Shown here: piece after piece, positions 37,909 through 46,402 of the stretch
Numbering within the stretch: position 1 is the stretch's first letter
How the letters are laid out: each line of letters opens with the position of its first letter
Source: Betaproteobacteria bacterium
GTDB taxonomy: Bacteria; Pseudomonadota; Gammaproteobacteria; Burkholderiales; Casimicrobiaceae
Direction of reading: 5' to 3'
Assembly: GCA_016861105.1 (NCBI GenBank)
Contig: BOKS01000005.1
Coordinates: forward strand, 1 to 64,000
DNA length: 64,000 nt
Notes under the pieces: model-generated
The model's database searches: none
The model's input: the letters and a program-made list of their open reading frames with translations, nothing else
Told to the model about the DNA's origin: nothing
Position numbers and translations under genes: made by a program

Positions 37909-38541
37909 CTACCCCGTCCCCCGGGCAACGTCCGACACGACGAACCGCTGCGTGAGCGCCGCCAGTTCGCGGTAGTAGTCCGTCTGCGCGCCTGCGCGCA
38001 CGGCGGCGGCGAAGGGCGCGATCCACGCACCCAGGTGCGTGCGCAGGAAGCGCAGCCTGCGCTCAACGGCCGCCGCGAGCGCAGGCCCGTCCGCGCGCAT
38101 GCCCGCCTCGGCTTCGCGGTACAGCAGCAGGTATAGAAACTCGAGTTCGACGGCGACGTGGTCGGGCAGGTCGCGGAACGCCGCGTCGACGTCGAACCCG
38201 GCCTCGCGGTACTGTCGCAGCAGGTCCATCGTCGAGTCGCCCATCAGGGCCTGGCGGCGGTCGAGCCACACCGATCCATAGGGCCGCGCGCGCGCGTCCA
38301 CGGGGCCGAGGAAGAGCCTCGTGTAGTCGACGAGAAGGTCGTCGACGGACGACGCCGCGAAGGCCGCGCCGACGCGCCGCGCCGCGTCCGCGAGGCCGGC
38401 ATCGACCATCGACGCGGACTCGCGCAGCGCATCGAAGACGCGCTCCTCGACGAACTCGGGTCCCGGCTCGTAGAAGCACGCGGACAGCAGTCGCGCGAGG
38501 TCGGCACGCGCGGCACGCTTCCCGCGGTCGTCGGTGCTCAT
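37909..38541 (-). CDS. arrD: TorD-family molybdoenzyme chaperone
   Basis: 210-residue helical cytoplasmic chaperone that holds the catalytic subunit until cofactor insertion and Tat export. Family motifs are PYGSVWLDRRQALMGDST and DHVAVELEFLYLLLY. It is the third gene of the arrA-arrB-arrD set on the minus strand, 69 bases after the Fe-S subunit. The symbol follows the usual arr layout and depends on the identity of the large subunit. Confidence 0.82.
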   Translation of the reverse strand: MSTDDRGKRAARADLARLLSACFYEPGPEFVEERVFDALRESASMVDAGLADAARRVGAAFAASSVDDLLVDYTRLFLGPVDARARPYGSVWLDRRQALMGDSTMDLLRQYREAGFDVDAAFRDLPDHVAVELEFLYLLLYREAEAGMRADGPALAAAVERRLRFLRTHLGAWIAPFAAAVRAGAQTDYYRELAALTQRFVVSDVARGTG

Positions 38542-38610
38542 CGGCGAATCCCGAGGTCACCCGACGGGGCGGGTCGCCCCGCCCCGGCAGTCGAGGCGAC
38601 GATGCCGCGG

Positions 38611-39381
38611 TCAGCCACGCGCGGCGTACTTGCCCACGTAGTGCACGTTCGGCTTCGTGCCCTTCTCCTCCTTGATGCGAAACGACTTCCTCTCCTTGAG
38701 CACCACTGCGATCTGCGACTTCGGGTCGTCCTGATCGCCGAAGATGCGCGCCTGCGACGGGCACACCTCGACGCAGGCCGGCTGCAGGCCCCGGCTCGTG
38801 CGGTGGTAGCAGAACGTGCACTTCTCGACCTTGTTCGCGGCCCGAACCGTCGGCACGTCGCCGGCCGCGAACGCGTTCAGCGCCGGCACCACCGCGCCCG
38901 CCGCCTTCGCCACCTCGGCGCCGCTCGCCGTGCATCCGGCGATCAGCACCGTGGTGTCCGCCCACTTCGGTTGCGTGCTCCTGTCCACCGCGTTGTAACT
39001 GATGACGCTGTACTCCTGCCCGTCGAGGCTCGCCTCGCCCAGCTCGGCGTGGCTGTACGGGCACGCGTTCTGGCACATCCGGCAGCCGATGCAGCGCTCA
39101 TGGTCGTGCATCGTGACGCCTTCCGGCGTCTTGTACATGACCTTGGGCTCCATCGGGCACGCCGCAACGCACGGCGCGTCGGTGCAGTGGTTGCACAGCA
39201 CCGGCATCACCCAGTGCGTGACGTCGGGAAACGTTCCCTCGGTCCGCATCACGAAGTCGGCCCAGTTGAAGCTCTGGCCGTCGGCGCGATCGCGCGTGTT
39301 GTTCTCCGCCTTGCAGGCGAACGCGCAGGCACCGCAACCCACGCACCGCTGCAGGTCGATGACCATTCCGAACCTTGCCAT
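38611..39381 (-). CDS. arrB: Four-cluster Fe-S electron-transfer subunit (ArrB/ArxB-like)
   Basis: 256-residue ferredoxin-type subunit. Four cysteine groups are visible: CVGCGACAFAC, CNHCTDAPCVAAC, CIGCRMCQNAC and CTFC plus ACVEVC, enough for four [4Fe-4S] clusters. It has no signal peptide, so it is presumably exported with the Tat-targeted large subunit. It is encoded 29 bases after arrA. It passes electrons between the molybdenum subunit and an unknown membrane or periplasmic partner. Confidence 0.87.
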   Translation of the reverse strand: MARFGMVIDLQRCVGCGACAFACKAENNTRDRADGQSFNWADFVMRTEGTFPDVTHWVMPVLCNHCTDAPCVAACPMEPKVMYKTPEGVTMHDHERCIGCRMCQNACPYSHAELGEASLDGQEYSVISYNAVDRSTQPKWADTTVLIAGCTASGAEVAKAAGAVVPALNAFAAGDVPTVRAANKVEKCTFCYHRTSRGLQPACVEVCPSQARIFGDQDDPKSQIAVVLKERKSFRIKEEKGTKPNVHYVGKYAARG

Positions 39382-39410
39382 CTTCTATCTCCTCGAGCCG
39401 TCGGTGGGGG

Positions 39411-41987
39411 TCAGGCCTTCTCGATGCGCACGCCCGTGAAGCCGCCGTTGCGCGCGGTCGAGCCCGAGAGGCGGTCGTAGTCGTCGACCAGGATCTCGTT
39501 GTTGTTGCCTCCCTGCGGAACGGCCCTGGCGTAGTCCTTCGCCGCCACGCGCCCGTACGCCCAGTGGCCCTGGCCGTAGCACTTCGCGACCGTGCCCGGC
39601 CGCACGCCCTCCCACAACCGGAGCCTCGTCACGATCGCGCCGGCCGGCGAAGTGATCCGGACCGCGTCGCCGGTCTTCAGGCCGAGCTTCCGGCCGTCCG
39701 CCGGATTCATCTTCAGCACGTCGCCCCACGACACGTCGCCCGGATCGACCTTCTTGAACTCCTGGTACCAGGTCAGGTTGGCCGAGCGGCCCTCGCGGTT
39801 GAGCCGCGACTTGTGATCGATGAACGTGAACGGGAACTGCTCGAAGGTACCGTGGCGCTTGGGCGGCTCGTAGTGCGGCACGAACGCGACCTCGCCGCGC
39901 GCCACGTAGCCGGTCACCGCCATGACGTCGTCGACGGTCGTGTTGTGCTTCTTCGCGTGCTCCTCGAGGCCCTTCTTCGCGGTCTCGCTGTAGAACTCGA
40001 ACTTCTTGGTGGCCGTGGCGAACTTGCCGCCCCAGCCCTTCTTCAGCGAGTACTTCGCGCCGCTGAACATGCCGCGCTTGCGGAACTCGGCCCAGCCGGC
40101 GATCGGCGCGTCACCCTTCAATGGCTCCTTGGGCATCCACAGCGTCGCACTGGAGATCTTGGCCGCGATCTCGGAGAACTCGAGCGCCGTGGTCGGCGTC
40201 CTGCCGGTCTCCGGATCCTTGAACTCCTTGGCGTAGTAGTCGAAGAGGTTGGGGAACCCCTTGTTCTTCAGCTTCTCGGCCAGCAGCCACATCACCTCGG
40301 TCTCTTCCTGCTTGACGTCCCACAGGCGCTTGACCACCGGCTGCTGGATCGACGCGTAGCCATGGCCATTGCCCATGTTGCCGACGATCGACATGCCTTC
40401 GGCGGAGTTGAACGTCGACGGCAGCACGATGTCGGCGAACTGCGTCATCTCCGACGGATTGGTGACCATGTGAACGAAGAACGGCACCTTGGCCATCGCC
40501 TTGTCCCAGCGGTCCGCGCCGGCGCAGGAGAAGTTGAAGTTGGCCCACGAGGCGATGAAGACCTTCACCGCACCCGGATCCTTCAGCATCCCGTTGGCCA
40601 CGTTGTTGGTGACCACGCCGCTGCCGGGGCGTGCGTTCATCATCGCCGGCATGTCCTTCTCGCCGCGCCCGTCGAGCTTCTTGAACTTGCCGGCGCCCTT
40701 CGCGACGTCGTCGACGTACGCATCGGACTTCGGGAACGCGCCCAGCGGCACGCTGCTCGACTGCCACACACCACCCTCGACGTCGATCGAACCCACGAGC
40801 CCGTTCAACGCATGCACGGCCATCGCGGCGTACGTGCCGCGCGGGTTCATCGCGACGCCCGGACCCATCCACACCGCCGTCTTCGGCGCCGCCTTGCCCA
40901 TCGCGCGGGCAGCGCGCAAGATCTGCGCCGCCGGGATGCCGCACTCCTTCTCGGCCCACGCCGGCGTGCGGTCCTTGAGTTCGAGGTTCCACCACTTCAC
41001 CACGCCGTGCGTCTCCTTCTCGGCGAAGGCCGCCTCGTCGACGCTCCGTCCGGCGACGAACAGATTGCGTCCGTCCTTGAAGTCGCCGACGAACTCGCGG
41101 CTCCAGAGGCCTTCGGTCAACAGCACGTGCGCGATCGCGCCGGCCAGCGCGCCGTCGGTGCCCGGCAGCACGGGCAGCCACTCGTGCGCCTTGGACGCGG
41201 CGTTCGACAGCCGCGGATCCACTGCGATCACGGTGCCGCGCGCCAGGATCTCGCCGAAGCGGCGAATCGTGTTGGGCACCTCGCGGTTGGACGACAGCGG
41301 ATCGCAGCCCCAGACGACCAGGCAGTTCGTCTTCTCCAGGTCGTAGTCGCGATAGCCGAAGAAGCCCTGCGTCAGGCCGGGCCCCATCTTCTCGGCCTCG
41401 GCGCAGATCGCGCTGTGCGAGAAGTAGTTCGTGGTGCCGTAGAGGCGCGGCAGGGTTCCGTACAGCAGGTTCGTCGACGTGGACGAGTAGCGCCCGCGCA
41501 TGTAGACCAGCTTGTGCGCCTCGCCGGCGTTGCGCAGCGCGATCATCCGGTCGGCCACCGTGTCGAGCGCCTCGTCCCACGTGATGGGCACGAACTTCGG
41601 GTCGACGCCCCTGCCCTTCTGCGGGTTCGTGCGCTTCATCGGCACCTTGATGCGGTCGGGATCGTAGAGCTGTGCCGGGATCATGTGCCCGCGCGGGCAG
41701 ACGTAGCCGTGGTTGGTCTTCGACAGCGGATTGCCGCGGACGCGCACGGCACGGCCGTCCTGCACCAGGATCTGGATGGCGCACCACTGCGTGCATCCCT
41801 GGCATGTCGTTGCGACCCATTCGCCTACCGCAGGGCCTGCGGCCCTGGCGCCGCGGGGCGCCAGCGCGCTGGTCGCGGGCGTGGCCGCGGGCCGCCCGGT
41901 CGATGCGGGCGTGGTTGCGCAGCCGGCGAGCAACAGGCCTGCCGTCGCGGCCGACCCCTGGATGAATTCCCGTCGCGTCAGTCTCAT
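39411..41987 (-). CDS. arrA: Arsenate reductase / arsenite oxidase-like molybdoenzyme (ArrA/ArxA)
   Basis: 858-residue DMSO-reductase-family subunit. A Tat motif (RLTRREFIQG) is followed by LLLAGC, a lipobox with Cys23. The [4Fe-4S] ligands are Cys62, 65, 69 and 97. RGRYSS (164-169), SHSAICAEAEK (190-200) and FFGYRDYDL (to 216) match the ArrA/ArxA active site, with Cys195 as probable Mo ligand and His191, Ser192, Lys200 and Tyr212 at positions that line the arsenate pocket in Shewanella ArrA. KVPMKRTNPQKGRG is also typical of that clade. Thiosulfate and polysulfide reductases lack the ICAEAEK block. Direction (arsenate respiration or arsenite oxidation) cannot be decided here. No membrane quinone subunit is encoded nearby. 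The start at 41987 is fixed by the Tat signal. Confidence 0.8.
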   Translation of the reverse strand: MRLTRREFIQGSAATAGLLLAGCATTPASTGRPAATPATSALAPRGARAAGPAVGEWVATTCQGCTQWCAIQILVQDGRAVRVRGNPLSKTNHGYVCPRGHMIPAQLYDPDRIKVPMKRTNPQKGRGVDPKFVPITWDEALDTVADRMIALRNAGEAHKLVYMRGRYSSTSTNLLYGTLPRLYGTTNYFSHSAICAEAEKMGPGLTQGFFGYRDYDLEKTNCLVVWGCDPLSSNREVPNTIRRFGEILARGTVIAVDPRLSNAASKAHEWLPVLPGTDGALAGAIAHVLLTEGLWSREFVGDFKDGRNLFVAGRSVDEAAFAEKETHGVVKWWNLELKDRTPAWAEKECGIPAAQILRAARAMGKAAPKTAVWMGPGVAMNPRGTYAAMAVHALNGLVGSIDVEGGVWQSSSVPLGAFPKSDAYVDDVAKGAGKFKKLDGRGEKDMPAMMNARPGSGVVTNNVANGMLKDPGAVKVFIASWANFNFSCAGADRWDKAMAKVPFFVHMVTNPSEMTQFADIVLPSTFNSAEGMSIVGNMGNGHGYASIQQPVVKRLWDVKQEETEVMWLLAEKLKNKGFPNLFDYYAKEFKDPETGRTPTTALEFSEIAAKISSATLWMPKEPLKGDAPIAGWAEFRKRGMFSGAKYSLKKGWGGKFATATKKFEFYSETAKKGLEEHAKKHNTTVDDVMAVTGYVARGEVAFVPHYEPPKRHGTFEQFPFTFIDHKSRLNREGRSANLTWYQEFKKVDPGDVSWGDVLKMNPADGRKLGLKTGDAVRITSPAGAIVTRLRLWEGVRPGTVAKCYGQGHWAYGRVAAKDYARAVPQGGNNNEILVDDYDRLSGSTARNGGFTGVRIEKA

Positions 41988-42287
41988 GAATGGCCCTCCA
42001 GGCCCTTGGCACCCATCGGTCGCGGAACCGGGCTCGCCGCGCGGCGACGTCCCGAGCACCTGCGCGTCGCAACGCAGCCGCCGGCGACCGGACCTTCGGC
42101 ATTGGAAACCGTGGACCTGTCGGGGGTATTGACGAAGGTCAACGCCAATACCGCGATTGGACAAGCGTCGAAACGATGGTCAACACAGGAGCGCCGACCT
42201 TGACCCCACGCCGGTCCAGCGCCGATCCTGTCACGAGGCGGCGTGTGGCAGCGGTTTGCCATAATGGCCTCGGGGAGGAACTGCACG
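41988..42287. other. Divergent regulatory region of arrA and the HOT-type dehydrogenase
   Basis: 300 bases with no protein-like frame of their own. It contains an FNR-type palindrome at 42129-42142, inside a wider GGTATTG/CAATACC inverted repeat, and the strong ribosome site for the rightward gene. Confidence 0.6.
42129..42142. promoter_or_regulatory. FNR/Anr-type box upstream of arrA
   Basis: TTGAC-GAAG-GTCAA is a perfect dyad fitting the FNR/CRP-family pattern TTGAY-N4-RTCAA. It lies 142 bases before the arrA ATG and would suit anaerobic control. Confidence 0.5.
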
Positions 42288-43598
42288 ATGCGCTGTTGCC
42301 ACGCGGATTTCGCGCTCGTCGAGGGCAGCGACCAGGGGTTCACGATCGGCATGCCGACGTTCACGTTCGGCGCCGGCGTGCTGGCGGAGGCCGGCGCGAA
42401 CGCGCGCGAGCTCGGCATGAAGCGCGTCGCGCTGTTCACCGACCGCGGGCTGGTGGACGGCGAGCACGTCGCGAAGGTCAAGGCGTCGCTCGCCGCCGCG
42501 GGCGTCGACCTGGCGATCTACGACGAGGTCGAGGTCGAGCCCTCCGACGACTCGTTCCGGCACGCGACCCGTTTCGCCGCCGAGGGCCGCTTCGACGGCT
42601 TCGTCTCCGTCGGCGGCGGCTCGGTGATGGACACCTGCAAGGCCGCGAACCTCTACGCGACGCATCCGGCCGAGTTCATGACGTACGTGAACGCGCCGAT
42701 CGGTGCCGGCCAGCGGGTCCCCGGGCCGCTCGCGCCGCACATCGCGTGCCCGACGACCTCGGGCACGGGGTCGGAGACGACGGGCATCGCCATCTTCAAG
42801 CTCACGTCGCTGAACGCGAAGACGGGCATCATCTCGCGCCGCCTCACGCCGGCGGTCGCGCTGATCGACCCGGACGTGACGCGCACGCTGCCGTCGACGA
42901 TCGTCGCGTCCACCGGCTTCGACTGCATGAGCCACGCGCTGGAAGCCCTGACGGCACGCGCATGGCCGCGACGCCTCAATCCGGCGAGGGGCGTGGGGCG
43001 CCCGGTCTCGCAGGGCGCCAATCCGTTCTCGGACATGCTCGCGACGCAGGCGTTGCGGCTCGTCGGCGAGTTCCACGTGCGCGCGGTCGCCGACGCGCAG
43101 GACGCCGAGGCGCGCGCGGAGATGATGTACGCCGCGACGCTCGCCGGCATCGCGTTCAACGCGTCCGGCTGCCACCTGCCGCACGGCCTCTCCTACGCCG
43201 TCTCCGGGCTGGCGCGCGACTGGCAGGTGCGGGGCTATCCGCAGGGCCGCACGCTGGTCCCGCACGGCATGGCCGTCGTGCTGAACAACCCCTCGGTGTG
43301 GCGGCGCACCGCGCCGCAGGCGCCGCAGCGCCACCTCCACTGTGCGCACGCGCTGGGCGCCGATGCGAAGGGAGCCGCCCCGGCCGATGCGGGCGAGGTG
43401 CTGGCGCAGCGCGTGATCGGCCTGATGCGCGCCACGGAGATGCCGAACGGGCTCGCGGCGCTGGGCTTCGGCGAGGCCGACCTCGACGCGCTCGCCACCG
43501 GGGCCGAGCCTCAGTACCGCGTCATCCGCAACGCCCCGCTCGACGTCGACCGCGACGACCTCAAGAGCCTGTTCCGCGCGGCACTGCGCTACTGGTAG
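42288..43598 (+). CDS. Iron-containing alcohol dehydrogenase, hydroxyacid-oxoacid transhydrogenase type
   Basis: 436-residue group III alcohol dehydrogenase. GGGSVMDTCKAANLYATHP and YVNAPIG plus CPTTSGTGSETTGIAIF match the ADHFE1/HOT branch, which oxidises 4-hydroxybutyrate-type hydroxyacids with 2-oxoglutarate. Metal ligands are expected in GFDCMSHALEA and the later LPHGLSYAV and VPHGMAV. The ATG at 42288 is preferred to 42243 because GGGGAGGAA precedes it by 7 bases. Its last 38 bases overlap the end of phoR on the other strand. The biological substrate is unknown. Confidence 0.83.
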   Translation: MRCCHADFALVEGSDQGFTIGMPTFTFGAGVLAEAGANARELGMKRVALFTDRGLVDGEHVAKVKASLAAAGVDLAIYDEVEVEPSDDSFRHATRFAAEGRFDGFVSVGGGSVMDTCKAANLYATHPAEFMTYVNAPIGAGQRVPGPLAPHIACPTTSGTGSETTGIAIFKLTSLNAKTGIISRRLTPAVALIDPDVTRTLPSTIVASTGFDCMSHALEALTARAWPRRLNPARGVGRPVSQGANPFSDMLATQALRLVGEFHVRAVADAQDAEARAEMMYAATLAGIAFNASGCHLPHGLSYAVSGLARDWQVRGYPQGRTLVPHGMAVVLNNPSVWRRTAPQAPQRHLHCAHALGADAKGAAPADAGEVLAQRVIGLMRATEMPNGLAALGFGEADLDALATGAEPQYRVIRNAPLDVDRDDLKSLFRAALRYW

Positions 43599-44970
43599 GC
43601 GCACGCGCGTCCGGCCGCGGCGCGCCGCCCTCGCCACGCTGCAGCGCGGCGTCGCCGGCGTCCGGCGGCGTCGACGGCGCCCGGCGCACGCGCCGCGCCG
43701 GGATCACGACGCGGAACGTGCTGCCCCGGCCGGGCTCGCTGGCGATCTCGAGCTCGGCCTGGTGGCGCAGCAGCACGTGCTTGACGATGGCGAGCCCCAG
43801 GCCGGTCCCCCCGGTGGCACGCGAGCGGCTGCGGTCGACACGGTAGAAGCGCTCGGTCAGCCGCGGGATGTGCTCGGGCGCGATGCCGATCCCCGTGTCG
43901 GTCACCGCGAAGCGCCCGCGCCCGTCGTCGTCGACCGACCAGCCGATCGTCACCGTCCCGCCGGGAGGCGTGTAGCGGATCGCGTTCGACACGAGGTTGC
44001 CGAACGCGCTGCGCAGCTCGTCGCGGTTGCCCACGACGACCGCGGCCTCGCCGATCTCGAGCGCGACCTCGTGCTCGCCGTGCGACAGCGCCTTCGCGTC
44101 GGCGGAGAGCTCGAGCAGCAGCGGCACGACGGCGAACTCCGCGTCGTTCGGCGGGTCGTGCTCGCTCTCGAGCGCGGAGAGCGTCAGCAGGTCGTCGACA
44201 AGCCGCTGCATGTTGCGCGCCTGGTCCTGCATGAGGCCGAGGTAGCGCGCGCGCTGCCGGGGCTCGAAGTCGAGATCCTGCAGCGTCTCGATGAACCCCG
44301 ACACGACGGTCAGCGGCGTCTTGAGCTCGTGCGAGACGTTCGCGATGAAGTCGCGGCGCATCCGCGCCAGCGCCTCCAGCTGCGTGACGTCGCGCGCGAG
44401 CAGCATCGTCTCGTCGACGCCGAACGGCACGATCTGCAGCGAGAGGAGCCGGGGCTCGCGGCTCTGCTCGACCAGGACGGGCTCCGCGTACTCGCCTTCG
44501 TCGACGTAGCGGACGAACTCGGGCTGGCGCACGAGATTGACGATCGGCCGGCCGCGGTCGATCGGCATCGCCAGCCCCAGCAGCGCCTGCGCGCGCGCGT
44601 TCGCCCACTGGATGTGGTGGCGGGCGTCGAGCAGCACCACGCCGTCGGGGATCGCCTCGGCGGCGCGGCGGAAGCGCTCGATCACCTGCTTCAGTTCCTG
44701 CTGGTACTTCTTGCGCAACCGCACGCGGCGGTGGATGGCGGCGAACGGAACCGCCCAGCTTCCGCGACCGGCCGGGACGTCGGCGTCCAGCGACCCCGTC
44801 GCCCAGTCGGTGACGCGCTGCAGGTGGAGGAGGTGGAAGCCGACGACGGCCGCCGCACCGGCGCCGAGGCATCCGAGCGCCCACAGGGGCCCCGCCACCG
44901 CCCACACGGCCAGCGTCGCGAACGCGACGGCGGCGGGGGCGACGAGGCCCTTCCGGAACGCCGCCTTCAT
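43561..44970 (-). CDS. phoR: Phosphate regulon sensor histidine kinase PhoR
   Basis: 469-residue membrane kinase. Two N-terminal helices (about residues 10-48) are followed by a charged linker, a PAS domain (AIPDGVVLLDARHHIQWANA), the H-box FIANVSHELKTPLT, and the ATP domain with NLVSNAIRYTPPGG, DTGIGIAPEHIPRLTERFYR and GGTGLGLAIVKHV. A Pro/Arg-rich tail of about 40 residues follows. The start overlaps phoB by 4 bases. It phosphorylates PhoB when phosphate is scarce and is held off by the Pst-PhoU complex. Confidence 0.95.
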   Translation of the reverse strand: MKAAFRKGLVAPAAVAFATLAVWAVAGPLWALGCLGAGAAAVVGFHLLHLQRVTDWATGSLDADVPAGRGSWAVPFAAIHRRVRLRKKYQQELKQVIERFRRAAEAIPDGVVLLDARHHIQWANARAQALLGLAMPIDRGRPIVNLVRQPEFVRYVDEGEYAEPVLVEQSREPRLLSLQIVPFGVDETMLLARDVTQLEALARMRRDFIANVSHELKTPLTVVSGFIETLQDLDFEPRQRARYLGLMQDQARNMQRLVDDLLTLSALESEHDPPNDAEFAVVPLLLELSADAKALSHGEHEVALEIGEAAVVVGNRDELRSAFGNLVSNAIRYTPPGGTVTIGWSVDDDGRGRFAVTDTGIGIAPEHIPRLTERFYRVDRSRSRATGGTGLGLAIVKHVLLRHQAELEIASEPGRGSTFRVVIPARRVRRAPSTPPDAGDAALQRGEGGAPRPDARAPTSSAVPRGTGS

Positions 44971-45656
44971 CGCGGCACGGCGAGCCTGTACCCGCTTCCG
45001 CGGACGGTTTCGATCAGGCGGTCCTCGCCGAAGGGCTCCAGCGCCACGCGCAGCCGCCGGATGTGCACGTCGACCGTCCTCTCCTCGATGTAGACCTGGT
45101 CGCCCCAGACCTGGTCGAGGAGCTGCGCGCGCGAGTGCACGCGCTCGGGACGCGCGAGGAGGAAGCGCAGCAGGCGGAACTCCGTCGGCCCCAGGTGCAC
45201 GGCCCTGCCGTCGACGGTCACGCGGTGCGTGACCGGGTCGAGGGTCAGGCGCCCGGCCGTGAGCGGCTCCTGCGCCGCCTCCGGCGCGCGCCGGCGCAGC
45301 ACCGACTTGATGCGGGCCTTGAGCTCGCGCGGGCTGAACGGCTTGGTCACGTAGTCGTCGACCCAGGCCTCGAGCCCGGCGACCTTGTCCGCCTCGTCGC
45401 TGCGCGCGGTCACCATGATGATCGGGACCTCGCGCGTGCGCGCGTCCGCACGCAGCTGCTTGGCGAGGGCGAGACCCGATTGCCCCGGCAGCATCCAGTC
45501 GAGCAGCACGAGGTCGGGAAGCGCGTCGCGGAGCAGCGCCTGTGCGGTCTCCGCGTCGGGCGCGGTCTGCACCTCGTAGCCCGCGTCGACCAGGTTGACG
45601 CGGAGCAGCTCGGCAATCGCGGGCTCGTCCTCGACCGCGAGGATCGTCGGCATCAC
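44967..45656 (-). CDS. phoB: Phosphate regulon response regulator PhoB
   Basis: 229-residue OmpR-type regulator. The receiver has the acidic pair Glu9-Asp10, phosphoacceptor Asp53 (LVLLDWMLPG) and Lys in VTKPFSPREL. The winged-helix domain ends with RTVDVHIRRLRVAL and a GSGYRL end. It binds Pho boxes such as those before pstS. Confidence 0.96.
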   Translation of the reverse strand: MMPTILAVEDEPAIAELLRVNLVDAGYEVQTAPDAETAQALLRDALPDLVLLDWMLPGQSGLALAKQLRADARTREVPIIMVTARSDEADKVAGLEAWVDDYVTKPFSPRELKARIKSVLRRRAPEAAQEPLTAGRLTLDPVTHRVTVDGRAVHLGPTEFRLLRFLLARPERVHSRAQLLDQVWGDQVYIEERTVDVHIRRLRVALEPFGEDRLIETVRGSGYRLAVPR

Positions 45657-45672
45657 GGGCGCACCTTCGCGG

Positions 45673-46380
45673 TCATTCGCCGGCGACCTCCGCGCGGATC
45701 TGCTCGGCCGTGGCGTGGCGCACGTCCTTGCCCTTCACGACCTGCACGACCGACTCCGAGATGTTCTTCGCGTGGTCGCCGATGCGCTCGATGGCCTTCG
45801 CGATGAACACGACCTCGAGCGAGGCGCTGATCGTGCGCGGGTCCTCCATCATGAAGCTGATCAGCTGGCGCATGACGGCGTTGAACGCGACGTCGATGTC
45901 GTCGTCGTCGGCGACCACGTCCGCGGCCTCGTTGACGTCGAGCCGCGCGAAGGCGTCCAGCGCCTTGCGCAGCATCTGCTGCGCGCCGCCCGCCATCCGC
46001 ACCACGTCGTAGTAGCGGATGCGCGTCAGCCGGTCGCTGCCGCGCACGCCCGCGGCCTTGTAGGCGACCTTCTTGATCTCGTCGCCGATGCGCTCGAGGT
46101 CGTTCACGACCTTGGTGACGGTCAGGACGATGCGCAGGTCGACCGCCGTCGGCTGGCGGCGCGCGATGATCTGCGCGCACTGCTGGTCGATCGCGATCTG
46201 CAGCTGGTTGATCGCGCGCTCGTCGGCGGCCACGGCGTCGATCAGCTTCGCGTCCTCGTCCTCCTCGAGCGCGGCGATCGCGCGCGCCATCTGCCGCTCC
46301 ACGAGGCCGCCCATCGACAGCACGCCGCTGCGGATCGCCTCCATCTCCGCGTCGAACTGCTTGGAAGTGTGATCGCTCAT
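45673..46380 (-). CDS. phoU: Phosphate signalling protein PhoU
   Basis: 235-residue helical protein with two PhoU repeats, each with a metal-binding DE-rich pattern (ERIGDEIKKVAY and ERIGDHAKNISE). It links PstB status to PhoR. It lies 16 bases before phoB and 22 after pstB. Confidence 0.96.
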   Translation of the reverse strand: MSDHTSKQFDAEMEAIRSGVLSMGGLVERQMARAIAALEEDEDAKLIDAVAADERAINQLQIAIDQQCAQIIARRQPTAVDLRIVLTVTKVVNDLERIGDEIKKVAYKAAGVRGSDRLTRIRYYDVVRMAGGAQQMLRKALDAFARLDVNEAADVVADDDDIDVAFNAVMRQLISFMMEDPRTISASLEVVFIAKAIERIGDHAKNISESVVQVVKGKDVRHATAEQIRAEVAGE

Positions 46381-46402
46381 CGCTTTCCCCCGCGCGCTGC
46401 GG

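Noticed and set aside
39411-41987. Large molybdoenzyme considered as thiosulfate/polysulfide or nitrate reductase
   Set aside because: The SHSAICAEAEK and GYRDYDL blocks and the arsenic gene context fit ArrA/ArxA better. The assignment is still by motif only.
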